From positions 5,903,349 through 5,967,348 of the forward strand of contig JAVLUZ010000141.1 of assembly GCA_036768485.1 (NCBI GenBank): 64,000 nt of DNA. Reading direction: 5' to 3'. Source of the DNA: Mermis nigrescens. Lineage: Eukaryota > Nematoda > Enoplea > Mermithida > Mermithidae. Positions 35,816-47,575 of this stretch are shown piece after piece (position 1 is the first letter of the stretch; every line of letters starts with the position of its first letter). The position numbers were made by a program, and so were the translations under genes. The notes under the pieces are model-generated. The model searched no databases. It had not been told where the DNA came from and saw only the letters and a program-made list of their open reading frames with translations.

Positions 35816-37030
35816 GTAAACATCATTTGTTAAGGGTGGCCAAAAAATAAAGATACCTACCAAATGTTTTAATCATAAGTATATCTACATTAAACATATT
35901 GTGTAAACATTTTTTGAAAGCATAAATACTAGGCAATAACATTGTAAAATTTCGTCGAGTAACCTTTGTTATTCAGGTCTTATTTAAACTAATGTAAACA
36001 TAATTTTTTTAGTAAATTTGAACAAGAAAAGTTTGATAGCTAGCCTAAAAAGAATACATAAACTTATTATTATTCCAACTTAGGGCAATGAAACTTGCAT
36101 CATTTAAAAGAAGAAATTCTAAATACAAGAGTTTTAAATAATAGTTTCTGATTGCTGGAGTTCCTATAATGCGACGCACTTTTGTAAACTTAGCTTTTTA
36201 TTAAATATAAAGACAACTAAAGTGTAATACGACGAAAAACTCATGAAACTGAAATGAAACGAGCAATAAAATTGGCTATTCTGCTGCTAAGAACATTAAA
36301 TCATGATTTAAAGGTAGTTTTATAGCCATGCTACAAAATAATCATACTGGCGTTTTCAACGTACATTTCCAAATTGAACTTCTAATTACTAATTGTTGGT
36401 AAGTTTTTAAAAATTAAGCTTCACAGAAGTGGTTTGGCGAGAAAACACCATTTTCCGACGTTCCTCATTGATCACTCTCCATTGGCATTAAAAAATTGCG
36501 AAAAAAAACAAAAAAAAGTTTGAAAATTGAAATCTGGGGGGGGTATTTTGGTTTCTCTGGTGAGTGCATACCCCCCAAACCCCCTACCCCCACGCCCAGG
36601 TGTGGTGTCAAGTATAGCTATACTTGATGATAAAACTTTCGGTACCCTTTTTTATTGCAGCCACTATGTTTGTACTCGTACATCTGGAGGCTTCAACATT
36701 TTGCATAAGGTTGTGTTGTCGGTCATTTTTCAAGGGTCAAAGAGTGGTTCGATGCACGTACAGGCAGTGCATGATTTCTGAATGGATCAGGGTACCCTAA
36801 AAAATTTTTAGGGACAAATAAGCGCTAAAAGTAAAAGGAGAGACAAAAACTTTATTTTCCGACGTTTTTCTTGAGTTCTATCTGTAGACATCATGAAACT
36901 AGATGAAAAGCGAAGAAATTAAAAAAAAAATTGAATTTGAAATTTTTATGGCTTTAGAAGAGCGGGTTCCCGTGAACGCCATCTCTGACTTTCTCTGCCT
37001 TCGTAAATATATTTATGGTCGTCATTTCAG
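35816..37030 (+). other. Last intron of the pseudogene
   Basis: Contains a truncated family A MITE (36430-36604). Otherwise no recognised feature. Confidence 0.5.
36430..36604 (-). mobile_element. Truncated hAT-like MITE family A
   Basis: Core CCGACGTTCCTCATTG to the end CACGCCCAGGTGTG. The other terminus is missing. Confidence 0.75.
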
Positions 37031-37388
37031 AGGGATTCTGGCGGTGGATACGCGTGCAGGGAATATGAACAGAGTATTCATACTGATGGCGTAATCAATG
37101 GTGGACATGTCGACAAGTACAATTATTACGAATGCTCTCGACCAGTATACTATCATTATTAATACTTAGCATTTCTACCAGTATATTTAGATTGGGTAAT
37201 AAATAAATTGATGCTATTGTTGATGATGGTGAAATGATAACTACTTCTATTATGTGGGGCAGTAAAATTATAAGAAATATTAATCAACCACTAAATGCTA
37301 TTGACTCCCGGATTTTTAACTTTTTTTATACAAAAACTGGGTTTCTAGGGAGATTCTATAAATACTTTAATAAGCTTAGCTTGGAAAC

Positions 37389-38198
37389 ATGGATACCAAA
37401 CAATTTTATATCACGCTTCCGAGCAATTCCCAAGAATCAAATTCTGCTGCTAGTTTTACAACAAACCTACCAAGACAAATCGTATTGAATGGGGAGTGGG
37501 AGATTGGTTTGGTAGAAATAATTTATGCGAAAACCTGGCACAATGTTGCCGAGGATCAGAATTTGACACAATTTTACGACTTTAAAAATAATGTACAAAT
37601 AAAAATGCTCATTCCTCGAGCAAGATACCAAAATATACACGATCTTGTCAAGACAATCAGTGAGGGAATAAAAATGGTTAGTCAAAATGAAAAATTTGAA
37701 TACTTGCAATACTTTGGCATAAGGTATGATAAAAATAAGAAGTTTTGTCACTTAATAATTACTACTAAATATATCCGAAGCTTAAAATTTACCAAGCATT
37801 TACTATATATGATGGGATTTCTGGAAAGTCAGATCGATAATATAAATTATACTGTTGCGCAAGAGTTAACCATAGCTGCGCGCCATGCCCCTGATATGTT
37901 GGGTGGAATGCATAATTTTTATATATATTGCGATATAGTTGAACCACAAATTGTTGGAAATGTTTTCGCACCACTTCTACAAGTCGTAAATATTGAAGGA
38001 AAGTACATGGACATCATAAATCACTCATATATTAGCCCGCACTATATTCCTTAAAAAAATAAAATCGCATATGTGGTTATGAAAAAATAAAAAATAAAAA
38101 AATCATTCAATATGATTGAAGTAAACATTAAAACAGATCAAAACCAACCTGTACCTTTTGAGTTAGGAAAAACTGTCGTAAAATTACATTTAGAATGA
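37389..38198 (+). pseudogene. Polinton/Maverick-associated-type protein, copy 1
   Basis: An intact 221-codon frame (37389-38054) starts MDTKQFYITLPSNS and contains TTNLPRQIVLNGEWEIGLVE. This N-terminal pattern is, from general knowledge, that of a protein repeatedly found beside Polinton-type capsid genes in invertebrates; that assignment is an inference. The related stretch VNIKTDQNQPVPFE follows at 38110-38198 after an A-rich interruption with stops, so the C-terminus is cut off. The copy at the right edge has the two parts close together. It lies directly after the protease pseudogene; no polymerase, integrase or capsid gene is seen near it. Confidence 0.6.
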
Positions 38199-39028
38199 CT
38201 TAGACTCATCCGCCTTATAAATCACTTTAACTTTTCAGAAACAAAGGAAATCACGCATGTGGCTATGCATCGGACTGTAACTTGCTCTGTTCGTGGTTCG
38301 CCCCCACTGACCTACACCTTTTTAGGCGGACCTTTGGACCAGCGGCCCTGCGAAAAATGCGGGGGCGGCCAACCTGTAATGCTTAAGGATAGAGCGGCCC
38401 TGCGAAAAACATTTGCGAACTCCCCTCTATACTACTCTCGCCTGTTAGTCTTCCTGCGTAGTGTGCACGCTTCTTTTCGCCATATGCTTTGTTTCTAATT
38501 ATTCGTGTTTGTGCCTATTGGCATCAGTTGTTGTATGCCTTTGGCAGGGCTTTGTGCCCTTGTTTAATTACATTGTTTGATTTTACCCAATTAGCGTAAC
38601 ACGACGGTCGGCAGCATGGATCCTCCATGCTGTCGCTTTTTAATTGCTTCATAATTTTTCTGTCCAAAAAATATTGTAAAAATTAATTATTTAATTAACG
38701 ATGCTAGGCTCGGTTGAATTTCCGTGCTGTTGAATTCTGTCCTTGTGCTACACTATACTTTGGAACCCTTAATATTTTCAAGCACCGGAATTCGGTCCAA
38801 AACAAGTTAAATAATAATCTTTTTGAGCCCTCAATTAGGTTTCCGGGGAACGTACTTTAATTAGGTACTTAATCTCAAAGGAGTAGTAAATTTCACTAGG
38901 TGCGTGCGTAGAGGGACGGGCTACCTTTAATAGGCCGGGCCGCTTACCCCCGAATCGCCGGCTGGTGATCGACCTCCTAAAAAGGGCGAGAACCCCCGCG
39001 TGAGCGCATAAGCTTGAGATTCGCGTTA
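38199..39028. other. Mixed-composition stretch with a strong hairpin
   Basis: CGGCCCTGCGAAAAA occurs twice (38345 and 38395). A 9-bp perfect hairpin, CAGCATGGA-TCC-TCCATGCTG, at about 38612-38633 is followed by T5. A GC-rich patch lies at 38905-39015. No gene recognised. Confidence 0.4.
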
Positions 39029-39852
39029 AGTAAGCGAAGTGAATGTAGCTTGAGTCTACATTAACACATCTGATATTTTTTTGTCCTTGGGCCATTGTGG
39101 AGACTTAATTTCCCATAAAGGTTGATCGTAATATTAGAATTACGAATCCGACTGAAATTTTCTTTAAACTCTGTGGTTGTGTAAAGTTTAAACTGCATAT
39201 TAACTCAACTCTTGTTCTAGAGCCTTGCGGAAGCTTATTTTTTTCAAAATGTTCTACGTAAAATCAGAATTGAGAATCTGACTATTAGTTTTCTCTACAC
39301 CTAGTAGTTGTGTGAAGTTTGCACTAATCATTTGTTGTTAAAATGTAGTTTATACTACAAATTTATTTTACTTCCAAATCTGAGCGTTAGTGTTCCTTAC
39401 ACTTGATATTTGCGTAAAGTTAATGCTGAAAAACGTTGATCTGTTAAAATAATGTAGGGTTGTCTTGTTTGAAAAGGATAATGCTGATGTTAAGAACAGT
39501 ACTGTTTTCCGTGTTCTTGGACTGCTGTCATTATAATGGCATGTTACTGTATGTGTTTATTGACTGATGCACTCAAATTATACTAATTAAAACTTGGGTA
39601 CTAGCAAAGAAAAATGCTCCGATATAACAAAAAAGACTTGGAATTGTGGATTATTAAGGATGTAAAAGGAGGAGACTAGGAAACATCTACCTAAAGCCGC
39701 AAAATCTGCTAAAAATCAGACTTTCTCTAAGCAACGCAAAAAATCGATGTATATTCTGCGGCGAAGTGAATGTAGCTTGAGTGTACGTTAACACATCTGA
39801 TATGTAAGCGAAGTGAATGTAGCTTGAGTCTACGTTAACACATCTGATATTT
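39029..39852. repeat. Short repeats AAGCGAAGTGAATGTAGCTTGAG, three units
   Basis: Units start near 39033, 39762 and 39807, each leading into TCTACRTTAACACATCTGATAT. The last two are in tandem and interrupt the CTAG element at 39601. Confidence 0.6.
39060..39598 (+). repeat. GTGTAAA arm, outer part, plus orientation
   Basis: Matches the outer third of the arms at 6100-6815 and 61560-62259, including GTGTAAAGTTTAAACTGC. It ends at the same ACTCAAATTATACTAATTAA border next to TA/CTAG. It shows the empty site of the MITE found at 6502. Confidence 0.8.
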
Positions 39853-40533
39853 ATTTGTCCTTGGGCCATTGTGGAGACTTAATTTTCCATAAAGGAGACA
39901 TGGTTGATCTAAAACAGTAGGAAACGAGTCAGTTGACTTGAAATATTATATGTATATTCTATATATTTAAAGTAAATATTTAACCATAAACATTATTGAA
40001 AAAGCAGCACGTTAGCTATGCAGTAGCTATGGGAAATGATATTGAGTGAACTAACAGTCTTCTAAGCCAATTGAATGAAATAGCAAACATCGAAGACAAT
40101 TGGAGACATGGTTGGTTTAAAACAGTAGGAAACGAGTCAGTTGACTTGAAACAGACTAAATGTAGATACACTAGCATGCCCGAAACGATTGTGTGCACTA
40201 ATCAATTGGCCCTTGCTCATAACAAAATGAAACAACTTTAAATACAATACCTCTTAGTTTTCTATCAATCAGGTGCCAGCAATTTAAAAAAGTAACCTTG
40301 ATAGATTTCGTACACTCTTATCTGAAACTTCGAACATTATTTAAAGAAGACACTTTTTTAGAGACCGCAGAATATACTTCCATTTTTTGCGTTGCTTAGA
40401 GAAAGTCTGATTTTTAGCAGATTTTGCGACGTTAGGTAGATTTTTCCTAGTCCCCTCCTTTTACATCCTTAATAATCCACAATTCCAAGTATACTCATCT
40501 TTTTTGTTCCATCGGAGAATTTTTCTTTGCTAG
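39601..40533. mobile_element. CTAG-family TIR element, 0.93 kb
   Basis: CTAGCAAAGAAAAATGCTCC at the left and its inverse at 40364-40533, both flanked by TA. The interior matches the inverse of 6980-7393. It is enlarged by the short repeats at 39760-39852 and by a further duplicated block, about GGTTTAAAACAGTAGGAAACG at 39910 and 40115. Confidence 0.75.
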
Positions 40534-40652
40534 TAAATAATATATTGTTTATGGTAAACACAACCAGATGCATCTGGAAAGCTGATAGGGGATTAACCAC
40601 TAAATCTTTACTTAGAGCCTCATTTTCTAATTCTAAGTTTTTGTAATATCAC

Positions 40653-40941
40653 TACACATGGGCGTAGGGAGATTGGGGGGTATGCACCCCCCCTCCCCCG
40701 AAGTTGAAATCCCCCCCCGAAATTGAAATCCCCCCACCAGAAATCAAAATGCCCCCCACAATTCAAATTTTGAAATTTTTTTTTGCTTTTTTAGCGATTT
40801 TTTTGATGCCATTGGATGGTGCTCGATGAGAAACGTCGAAAAATGGTGTTTTTTTCGCCATACGACCACTTTTAAAACCATTTTTTGACCTTTGAAAATT
40901 TTTTCACCCCCCACCCAGAATTTTGGTGCTGCCCACCTATG
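40653..40941 (+). mobile_element. hAT-like MITE family A
   Basis: Begins TACACATGGGCGTAGG and ends GCTGCCCACCTATG. Perfect 8-bp duplication AATATCAC (40645-40652, 40942-40949). Confidence 0.92.
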
Positions 40942-40949
40942 AATATCAC

Positions 40950-41869
40950 GGCAAATACACCAAAAAACGCTTATTTCTTGCTGTTCTATAACTTCTCATC
41001 GAGCTAAACCATTAAAAACGAAACGATGTAAGTAGAGTCGAAACAAGGCTGACAAAGTTTTGGACACAGGATGAGGAAGATGAGACAATATAGTGATTCT
41101 CAGCATGATTTCTTCCAAGGACACGGAAAACGGATGGTTACTGACACATCCAAAACGCGGGATTGCAAATGCTCCTAAATAAACTCCTAAATAATTTATT
41201 TTGATTACAAATCTGGGTCGTAATGGCGTTTTGGGACAAACGTCCTTGAAATTTTTTTACAGGCTCCATCCCCTGTTGCCAGATGATCGACTGAAGACGG
41301 AAACCATGTCACGATTCCGTTTTTAGCGCACATAAAAACTGAAGGTTTTTTCGCGAATTAGCGTGAAATTGACTAGAAGACGATAATTGATCTCAGCAAT
41401 AATGCCATTTTAAGACTCAACCCAATGAAGCTCTCTGACCACGTTCCCGAACTGACCTTAATTGTTTTTATTACAGAAAACTTTTTTATAAATAATGATT
41501 TTATAGTATCGAAATTTGATACGATAATATTAAATGTATCAAATTTACCTTACAGGATGGCCCATAAAAAGGCCATTCCGATTTAACTAGGCCATAACTT
41601 CGGCTGATTTGAACTTAGAACTTTCAGACCAGCTGCATTAGATGGATAAATATGTTTCTGTTTAAACTTCGTTAAAAGTTCGGCTTGCTACCAGCGATTC
41701 AAGCGTTACATTAATTTGTTTGACCTCATTTTGACATTGCTTAAACGTCTGAGTTTTTGCATTGTATTACATTAATGCGTATGCAGATATCTTTGTTTAT
41801 ATTTTTTACAACATACCACGTCCAAAAAATTAAATTGCACATTTTTTGAGTCTGCAGAGTAGCCACGCG
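40950..41869. other. Intergenic DNA
   Basis: No recognised gene or repeat. Confidence 0.4.
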
Positions 41870-42462
41870 GGCAAACTTATAGTATCGGGGACCGGCCGCC
41901 CAGTCCGTTTTTGGGGCGGAGCTTCATTACAAAAGGGAAGTCATGATTGGTCAGACAAATAAGTGGTCTACCGCGTATTCTCAACGGCAAAGTAAACAAA
42001 CGCAGGGCATTAATAATTCACGACCGGTAAAACAATAGCTACTGTTAATATGGATAAATAAATATGGGTAAATAACAATATGTAATGTAGCTACGGGAAA
42101 AATCTAATTTGTCTTGCGCTATCGGTCGACTTAGTGTCAGAATGAATCTATTTGAGCTTAATGTAATTTGTAAGGACAATTTAAGCGTTATTCAGTACTT
42201 TCAAAGCCAAAAATCCTCCGCAGTAGTGTCGATTGCAATCCATGCAATGGAACTTATAGTCTGATCAAAGAATTGGCAAAATTGAGTGAATATGTCTGGA
42301 GATGTCCTAAGTGCAGATCGAAACAGTCGATTCTCTTACTTTTCACTCTAACAATAGACAGTAGACCATTTATTTGTCTGATCAATCATAGCCTACCTTC
42401 ATTAACGAAGCTCCGCCCCCAAAAACAACCGTGCGGCCGGTCCCCGATACTATAAGTTTGCC
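41870..42462. mobile_element. Deleted Merlin/ISXO2-like transposon
   Basis: About 115-bp terminal inverted repeats start GGCAAACTTATAGTATCGGG (41870-41985, and inverse 42351-42462). The GG start suits Merlin. Flanks GCCACGCG and TGTACGCG, directly adjacent, share 5 of 8 positions, as from a decayed 8-bp duplication. The 593-bp element keeps the N-terminus of a transposase. Confidence 0.65.
42142..42350 (+). pseudogene. N-terminal zinc-ribbon of an ISXO2/Merlin-like transposase
   Basis: Starts MNLFELNVICKDN, the typical opening of metazoan ISXO2-like transposases. After a frame change near 42212 it reads CNPCNGTYS and then YVWRCPKCRSKQS, two CxxC pairs forming the zinc ribbon. The frame then runs into the right inverted repeat, so the DDE catalytic domain is wholly deleted. 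Family assignment rests on motif recognition and on the surrounding inverted repeats. Confidence 0.6.
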
Positions 42463-42470
42463 TGTACGCG

Positions 42471-43588
42471 TCCTGCTGAGTACAAAAATTTCGGGATATT
42501 GTCAAAGGAGGATGCGAATTGATGGCAGAATCAACGAGGCTATTGACATTTTCACAATATTAAAGTAGGGTGCAAACAAAGTGCCCTGACACCCGAACCG
42601 CTGATATCTGCCTAAAATTTTTTAGACGGTTCGAAAGAAGACACTTTTACCTATCTAAAGCAGCCACTTTTAATGAATGTCTCATTTCTTATCAGCCGAA
42701 GATTTGATCTGTTGAATCAGAATGTAGCCTTTTTTATGGACCACTCTGTCTAATGTACTGCCTCTTTTATAAAACTAATTCAATTAATGCAAATCGTCAC
42801 CAGTGACCATTTGATGTTGATTGATCGCTGACAATTTAAGAGCTCGTTCTGAAAATCAATTGATCTGCATTCGCTTCTCACAAAACAGAATTTAAGGTAA
42901 AACTAAGTTTTTAGTAATCAGGAAAGGTAAATCAATAAAACACGCCGGATGAATTGCTAGCTATCTGAACAATCTTTTATTTTCTTGTAATGAAACGCAA
43001 AATTAATAGATTCTCCCGTCGATATTTGTAATTTGTAATTTAATGTATCCAGGCCCCGCATTCAGGACTTGCTTGGGGGAGGGGATGGGCGGACTAAACA
43101 TAAATTAGTTTATATGTCGAGAAATCCGTAAGCTTACAAAAACCGTTTGTTTAGATGTTTTTTTCGAAATTCCTATTCCAGTGAGATCATAAAATTTACA
43201 ATTTTCATTTGGAAAATTTTTTCTCAAAAAAATCGCGCTTGAGGCAAAATTAACGAAAAAACCTCAAATATGACGCGAAGCGCCGAAAATTCGATAATTT
43301 CATGACAACATGCAATTTTTCCACCTTTCTGTGCATCATTTTTTCTTTCAAACAAATTTTTTAGGCCAAGTAGAGGGGGCGGGTGACTTTCACTCCGCCC
43401 CTATAAGTATTGCCCTGAATTCAGGTACAAACAGTGAAGTCCAAACTAAAGTAACTGTTTGTTTTGCACAAAAAGCGTAAAACAGCTAATACAACGGAAT
43501 ATACATCAGTCAAAACGCGCTCTTTTCTAGGTTTTAACTCCTCTTTCAATATTTCGATAGGTACTTATGCTATCATTGCCTCTCGACA
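42471..43588. other. Intergenic DNA
   Basis: Includes a G-rich block at 43050-43090 and CCGCCCC at 43395 that may mark a very old element. No gene seen. Confidence 0.35.
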
Positions 43589-43869
43589 GTAAGACACATA
43601 CAGGGCCGTGCCAAGGATTTTTGCGGCCCGGTGCGAAGTAGATTTTTGCGGCCCTATTTTTTTAAATTAGTAGGTATATATATCTATACAGTCCTAAACG
43701 TCTATGCAGTCATTTTCACGTGAAATAAGTCTTAAATGGAAAATTCTATTGGTGTTGCACATCTCATAGTGCAGAAAAAAATTTTTTTCTTGTATCACGA
43801 ATCAGGATACATAAAGAAGAGCATAGGCGAGGCAACGAAATTTTCTAAGTGTATTACGTCCAACTGAAT

Positions 43870-46145
43870 TCACACATTACTGAACGATACTGTGGCTACG
43901 TATACAAGTATACAAAAAAATTTTAAAAACGAACAAATAACATATTCACAACAATATTTTTCGAGCTTTTTGGGCTGCAAATTCAGATATAACTTCTGAA
44001 AAGTCAATATTGGAAGACAAACGTTTTCAATTGAAATAATGCCCAATGAATTTAGACGATCATCTGACATTGTTGACCTCAAATACGTCTTGATTAGTTT
44101 CAATTTAGAAAAAGATCTTTCGGCAGTGGCAACAGTTACCGGAATAGTCAACATGATTCGCAAAGCAATGGACAAATTAGGTACCACTTCCAGTAACCTA
44201 TTCTTAAGAATATACTGCAAAACGTCCAATGACGATAAGTTTCCTATGGACGCCGTTTTGGAAAGCATCGTAATTTCAGTAAAGAGTTCTAAGCCATTAA
44301 TGTCGCTCAAAAAGTTATCTAATTTCAAGCATGATGCTTTCAAGGTGTCGTCATTTTCAAATTCTAACGAATTGAATAAAAAGCCGAATATTTCTTTGAA
44401 ATTATTCATTTGATCAAAACGTTCCTGAATAGACATTAATGCTTGATCGAGAAGCACATTGAAAAAATTTACGCGAAAATTGTGTTCTGGATCAGAAATT
44501 TGCTCATCCTCAGCTTCATAATCGAATTGTTTTTTAACTTTTTTGCGACGTTTAGATACTGATTCCGGAAATTTTATTAAATTTTCGTCAATTTCCAATT
44601 CCATAGCTAATTTTCTAGCCGCATTTGGTCAATGAACACCCATTTTTCTTGTAATCTTTTAAAAATGCTATCTGTATTTTCAATTTGTTCCAATGCAATA
44701 TTAATTACCATTGATTTGTTTTGCATCATTTTGCTGACGAAATTGAACTGAGTCAACATTTCGAACCACACACAAAGTGATACTGAAAATTTATAATCCT
44801 TCAGTTCTTTAGCCGAAGAAGATGCCTCACTTCTACATTTTGGTTCATTGGAGGTTTCGGCAACTTCAATTAACGCATCATAAATGTCGCCAATTTGGAA
44901 ACGAATAGCACGGACGCTATCGATTCTGCATTCCCAACGCGTTTCGCTTAGGGGCTTAACAGTTAATTGAGTAACGTGTTTTTTTGAAAATTGCCCATCG
45001 ATGGGTAGAAGCCGAAAATAAAACATAGATTTGCTGTTAAATTCCAAAGGAAAGAAATTGCGACTGATGATGAATGTGCCATGTCACCCAGAACTAAATA
45101 CCAGCTATGGCAGCCACAAGGAATGAATAAAGCTTTTGGGTTCACTTCTAAAATTCTAGCTTGAACGCCTTTGTTTCGACCACGCATATTAGCTCCATTA
45201 TCGTAACCCTGACCACGACAGTCACCAATAGAAAGTCCAAGACCTGACAACTTTTCGAGCAAAGAGTCACAAAGACCAGCACCTGTGCTGTCATCAATGG
45301 GAATAAAGCCGATAAATCTTTCGTTTATGATAACACTTCCATCCGAAAACAGGTCAACGTAATGCAAGATCATGGTCATTTGCTCTTGGTGGCTAATATC
45401 AGGTGTACAGTCCAAAATAACAGAATAATATTTAGCTTTTTTATGCCGATTTTCTAAATCAATCCAAGAACTATGACAACTTTTGTGTGCTGCCGAAGAT
45501 TCATGCTCAGAAAGTTTGCCGATTATCTTTTGCCAGTTGTCAAATCATTTAGAATTACTAAGCCTAGTTTCTTCGCCAAGGTGAAATAATTTGCAACAAA
45601 AGCAGAAAATCGAATTTGTCGATTTGGAATAAACCAACCAACGGCGATCGATAACTTCCCCATTTGACATTTTACGATCGTAATATTTTGTTGAAAAATG
45701 TCGTTTTTGCTTATCTAGTGGAAATTCGAAATCCGTGACACGAAATGGACCCTTTTCAACAATAAAATTTTTCGTTTGAGTATTTAAAAATTTGCGGCCA
45801 TTTGGCAATATCAGTGAAATCGGGAACGACCTCAGAATCAGAGCGGCTGATGATGACATTATTAGTTATGTTCACTAAATTGTCAGCTATAACAACGTTA
45901 CTAAAATTCTGTTGTGACGAAGTGGAGCCCAGAGTCTCTGGAGTTTCCACTGTCTGACTATCAATACTATCCGAAATTGACACGTCCTGAGAACTTAAAT
46001 TCGGCTCTTTCTCAGTGTTTGAAGAAGGTCGAAAATGCTTAAGCAGAGCACCTTGCATCGATTGAGATGTCTTTTCTTCCTGAGCTTTACGCTTTCGTTT
46101 AGCTGCTCCTGACTCGTTTCTGGTTCCTACGCCAATTTTCGGCAT
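43870..46145 (-). pseudogene. hAT transposase (ZMYM1-like, DUF4371 type), broken
   Basis: The N-terminus (46145) is basic, GAAKRKRKAQEE. A TTF-type zinc finger region follows (RRWLVYSKSTNSIFCFCCKLF), with a frame change near 45790. An in-frame TGA lies at 45545. Next come the DUF4371 core motifs LDCTPDISHQEQM and GQGYDNGANMRG, which hold two catalytic acidic residues. About 200 residues normally found between finger and core are missing, so there is an internal deletion near 45430-45480. Further frame changes fall near 45040 and 44610. The C-terminal dimerisation region is clear (IPVTVATAERSFSKLKLIK). Not expected to be active. Confidence 0.9.
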
Positions 46146-47156
46146 TTTTCAAAAAATATATACAAATGCTGGTGGCTGCTTAATGAGAAATGAATCATGT
46201 ATGAATTAATAACGTAAATGTGGGAATAACGCATTATGCAGCTACTATTTGACAGTCTCATTATTTGCACTCATGCGGTAATTAGCAAAAATAAACGAGT
46301 GTTAATGCAACAAAAAAGTTCTTTAGATTCTGAGAAGTTGAAAAAGTTTTAGAAAGTAGAATAGGAAAATAGAAGCAACATAATTTAAAAACTTGAAATA
46401 GTCAAAATACTGTCATGATAACTGCGTTTATGTAATGAAAAATGAACAACGTTTAGCAATCATTCAACTCGTTAAGAATTTACCATGTTTCAGAATTCAG
46501 ATGCCAAAATTGTTTGATTTTAAAAGCAAAAGAATAAGACTATGTATGTTGCGAAGAATCAATATGTATGTTATTCAAAAGATAACAACATGAACTTTCA
46601 TAAGCTGGAGCTCGATTTGATATCGCTTAATGGGAAAAAAGTCACAAGCGTTTGTACATTAGAGATACGTTTTGAAGATAAACGTGTGAACTTCCATCAT
46701 ATAAGACACAATTTAAAATCAATTCATAGCAAAAAAGTTATGCGTGAAAAACTTTTCAAAATCACAAGTAAGGCGAAATGGAAGGCCGCAAAGATTAGTA
46801 AAAAAGAGCAGTAATCTACATACAATACAACATGAAGCTGGCGAGTATGATAACATTATAGGAAACAGTTAAATACGTGCTGAGATACATACAGACAAAT
46901 GTGTAAAACTATCGATACAGACTTTACACAGTGAAACACAAAGGCGTGCTCCTGCCTTGTACAGCATACCCGTACAGTACAGTATGACACGTATGTAAGC
47001 TAGTTCAGCTCAAGTTTTTGCGGCCCCTAGTGAATGATGAAACATCGAATTTTCTGTTACACAGAAGTGTACATTATTATTTTTATTCGTGTTCGCATTG
47101 TCTAGCATACCTATAGTGTACAATATATGTATACAAACTTAGGTCAGTTAAGTTTT
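46146..47156. other. 5' region of the hAT transposon
   Basis: Non-coding on the transposase strand. A 90-codon Lys-rich frame on the + strand (46542-46814) is not similar to anything I recognise and may be chance. Confidence 0.4.
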
Positions 47157-47308
47157 TGCGGCCCCTAATTCTTAGCGACCCGGTGCGGCTGTACCCTTCG
47201 CACCCCCCCCAAGGCACGGCTCTGGACACATACGTGGGCAGCAAGAAAATTCTGGGAGGGTGCAAGATTTTTTGAAGGTCGAAAAATGGCCTCAAAAATG
47301 GTGGTATG

Positions 47309-47575
47309 CACACCTGGGCGTGGGGGGTTTGGGGGGTATGCACCCCCAGAGATTAAAATACCCCCCCAGAAATCAAAATACCCCTCCCCCAGAATTCAAT
47401 TTTTGAAAATTTTTTTCGTTTTTTTCGCAATTTTTTGATGCCAATGGATAGTGCTTGATGAGAAACGTCGAAAAATGGTGTTTTTATCGCCATACCACCA
47501 TTTTTAAGGCAATTTTTCGACCTTCAAAAAATCTTGCACCACCCCCCCCCAGAACTTTCTCGCTGCCCACGTATG
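47309..47575 (+). mobile_element. hAT-like MITE family A nested in another family A copy
   Basis: Begins CACACCTGGGCGTGG and ends GCTGCCCACGTATG. Perfect 8-bp duplication GTGGTATG (47301-47308, 47576-47583) lying in the core of the older, inverted copy. Confidence 0.95.

Larger units (their letters stand above)
34185..37240 (+). pseudogene. Second PAN-trypsin paralogue, decayed
   Basis: Four exons keep the splice sites and order of the 9159-23728 gene: 34185-34473, 34628-34906, 35672-35815 and 37031-about 37240. Recognisable are PWHS, RAAHCF (catalytic His), NDVASIEF (catalytic Asp) and RDSGGGYAC (catalytic Ser). Three in-frame stops lie in the first of these exons, a frame change in the second (about 34738), a one-base mismatch of phase at the third, and a stop plus a frame change in the last. 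The activation site reads IAGG. No PAN exon is found upstream. It is clearly the product of a gene duplication and is non-functional as it stands. Confidence 0.85.
43601..47224 (-). mobile_element. hAT transposon, full-length but decayed
   Basis: Ends CAGGGCCGTGCC and, inverted, CAGAGCCGTGCC. Perfect 8-bp duplication GACACATA (43593-43600, 47225-47232). 3624 bp. The words TTTTTGCGGCCC recur subterminally at both ends. It encodes a broken DUF4371-type transposase on the minus strand. Inserted 4 bp inside the end of a MITE. Confidence 0.95.

Noticed and set aside
43040..43445. G-rich block and CCGCCCC block that might be ends of a hAT element
   Set aside because: The best pair of ends has poor symmetry and the flanks AATGTATC and AATTCAGG share only 4 of 8 bases.
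44039..44413. 124-codon plus-strand frame
   Set aside because: Lies opposite the hAT transposase C-terminal half; no independent support.
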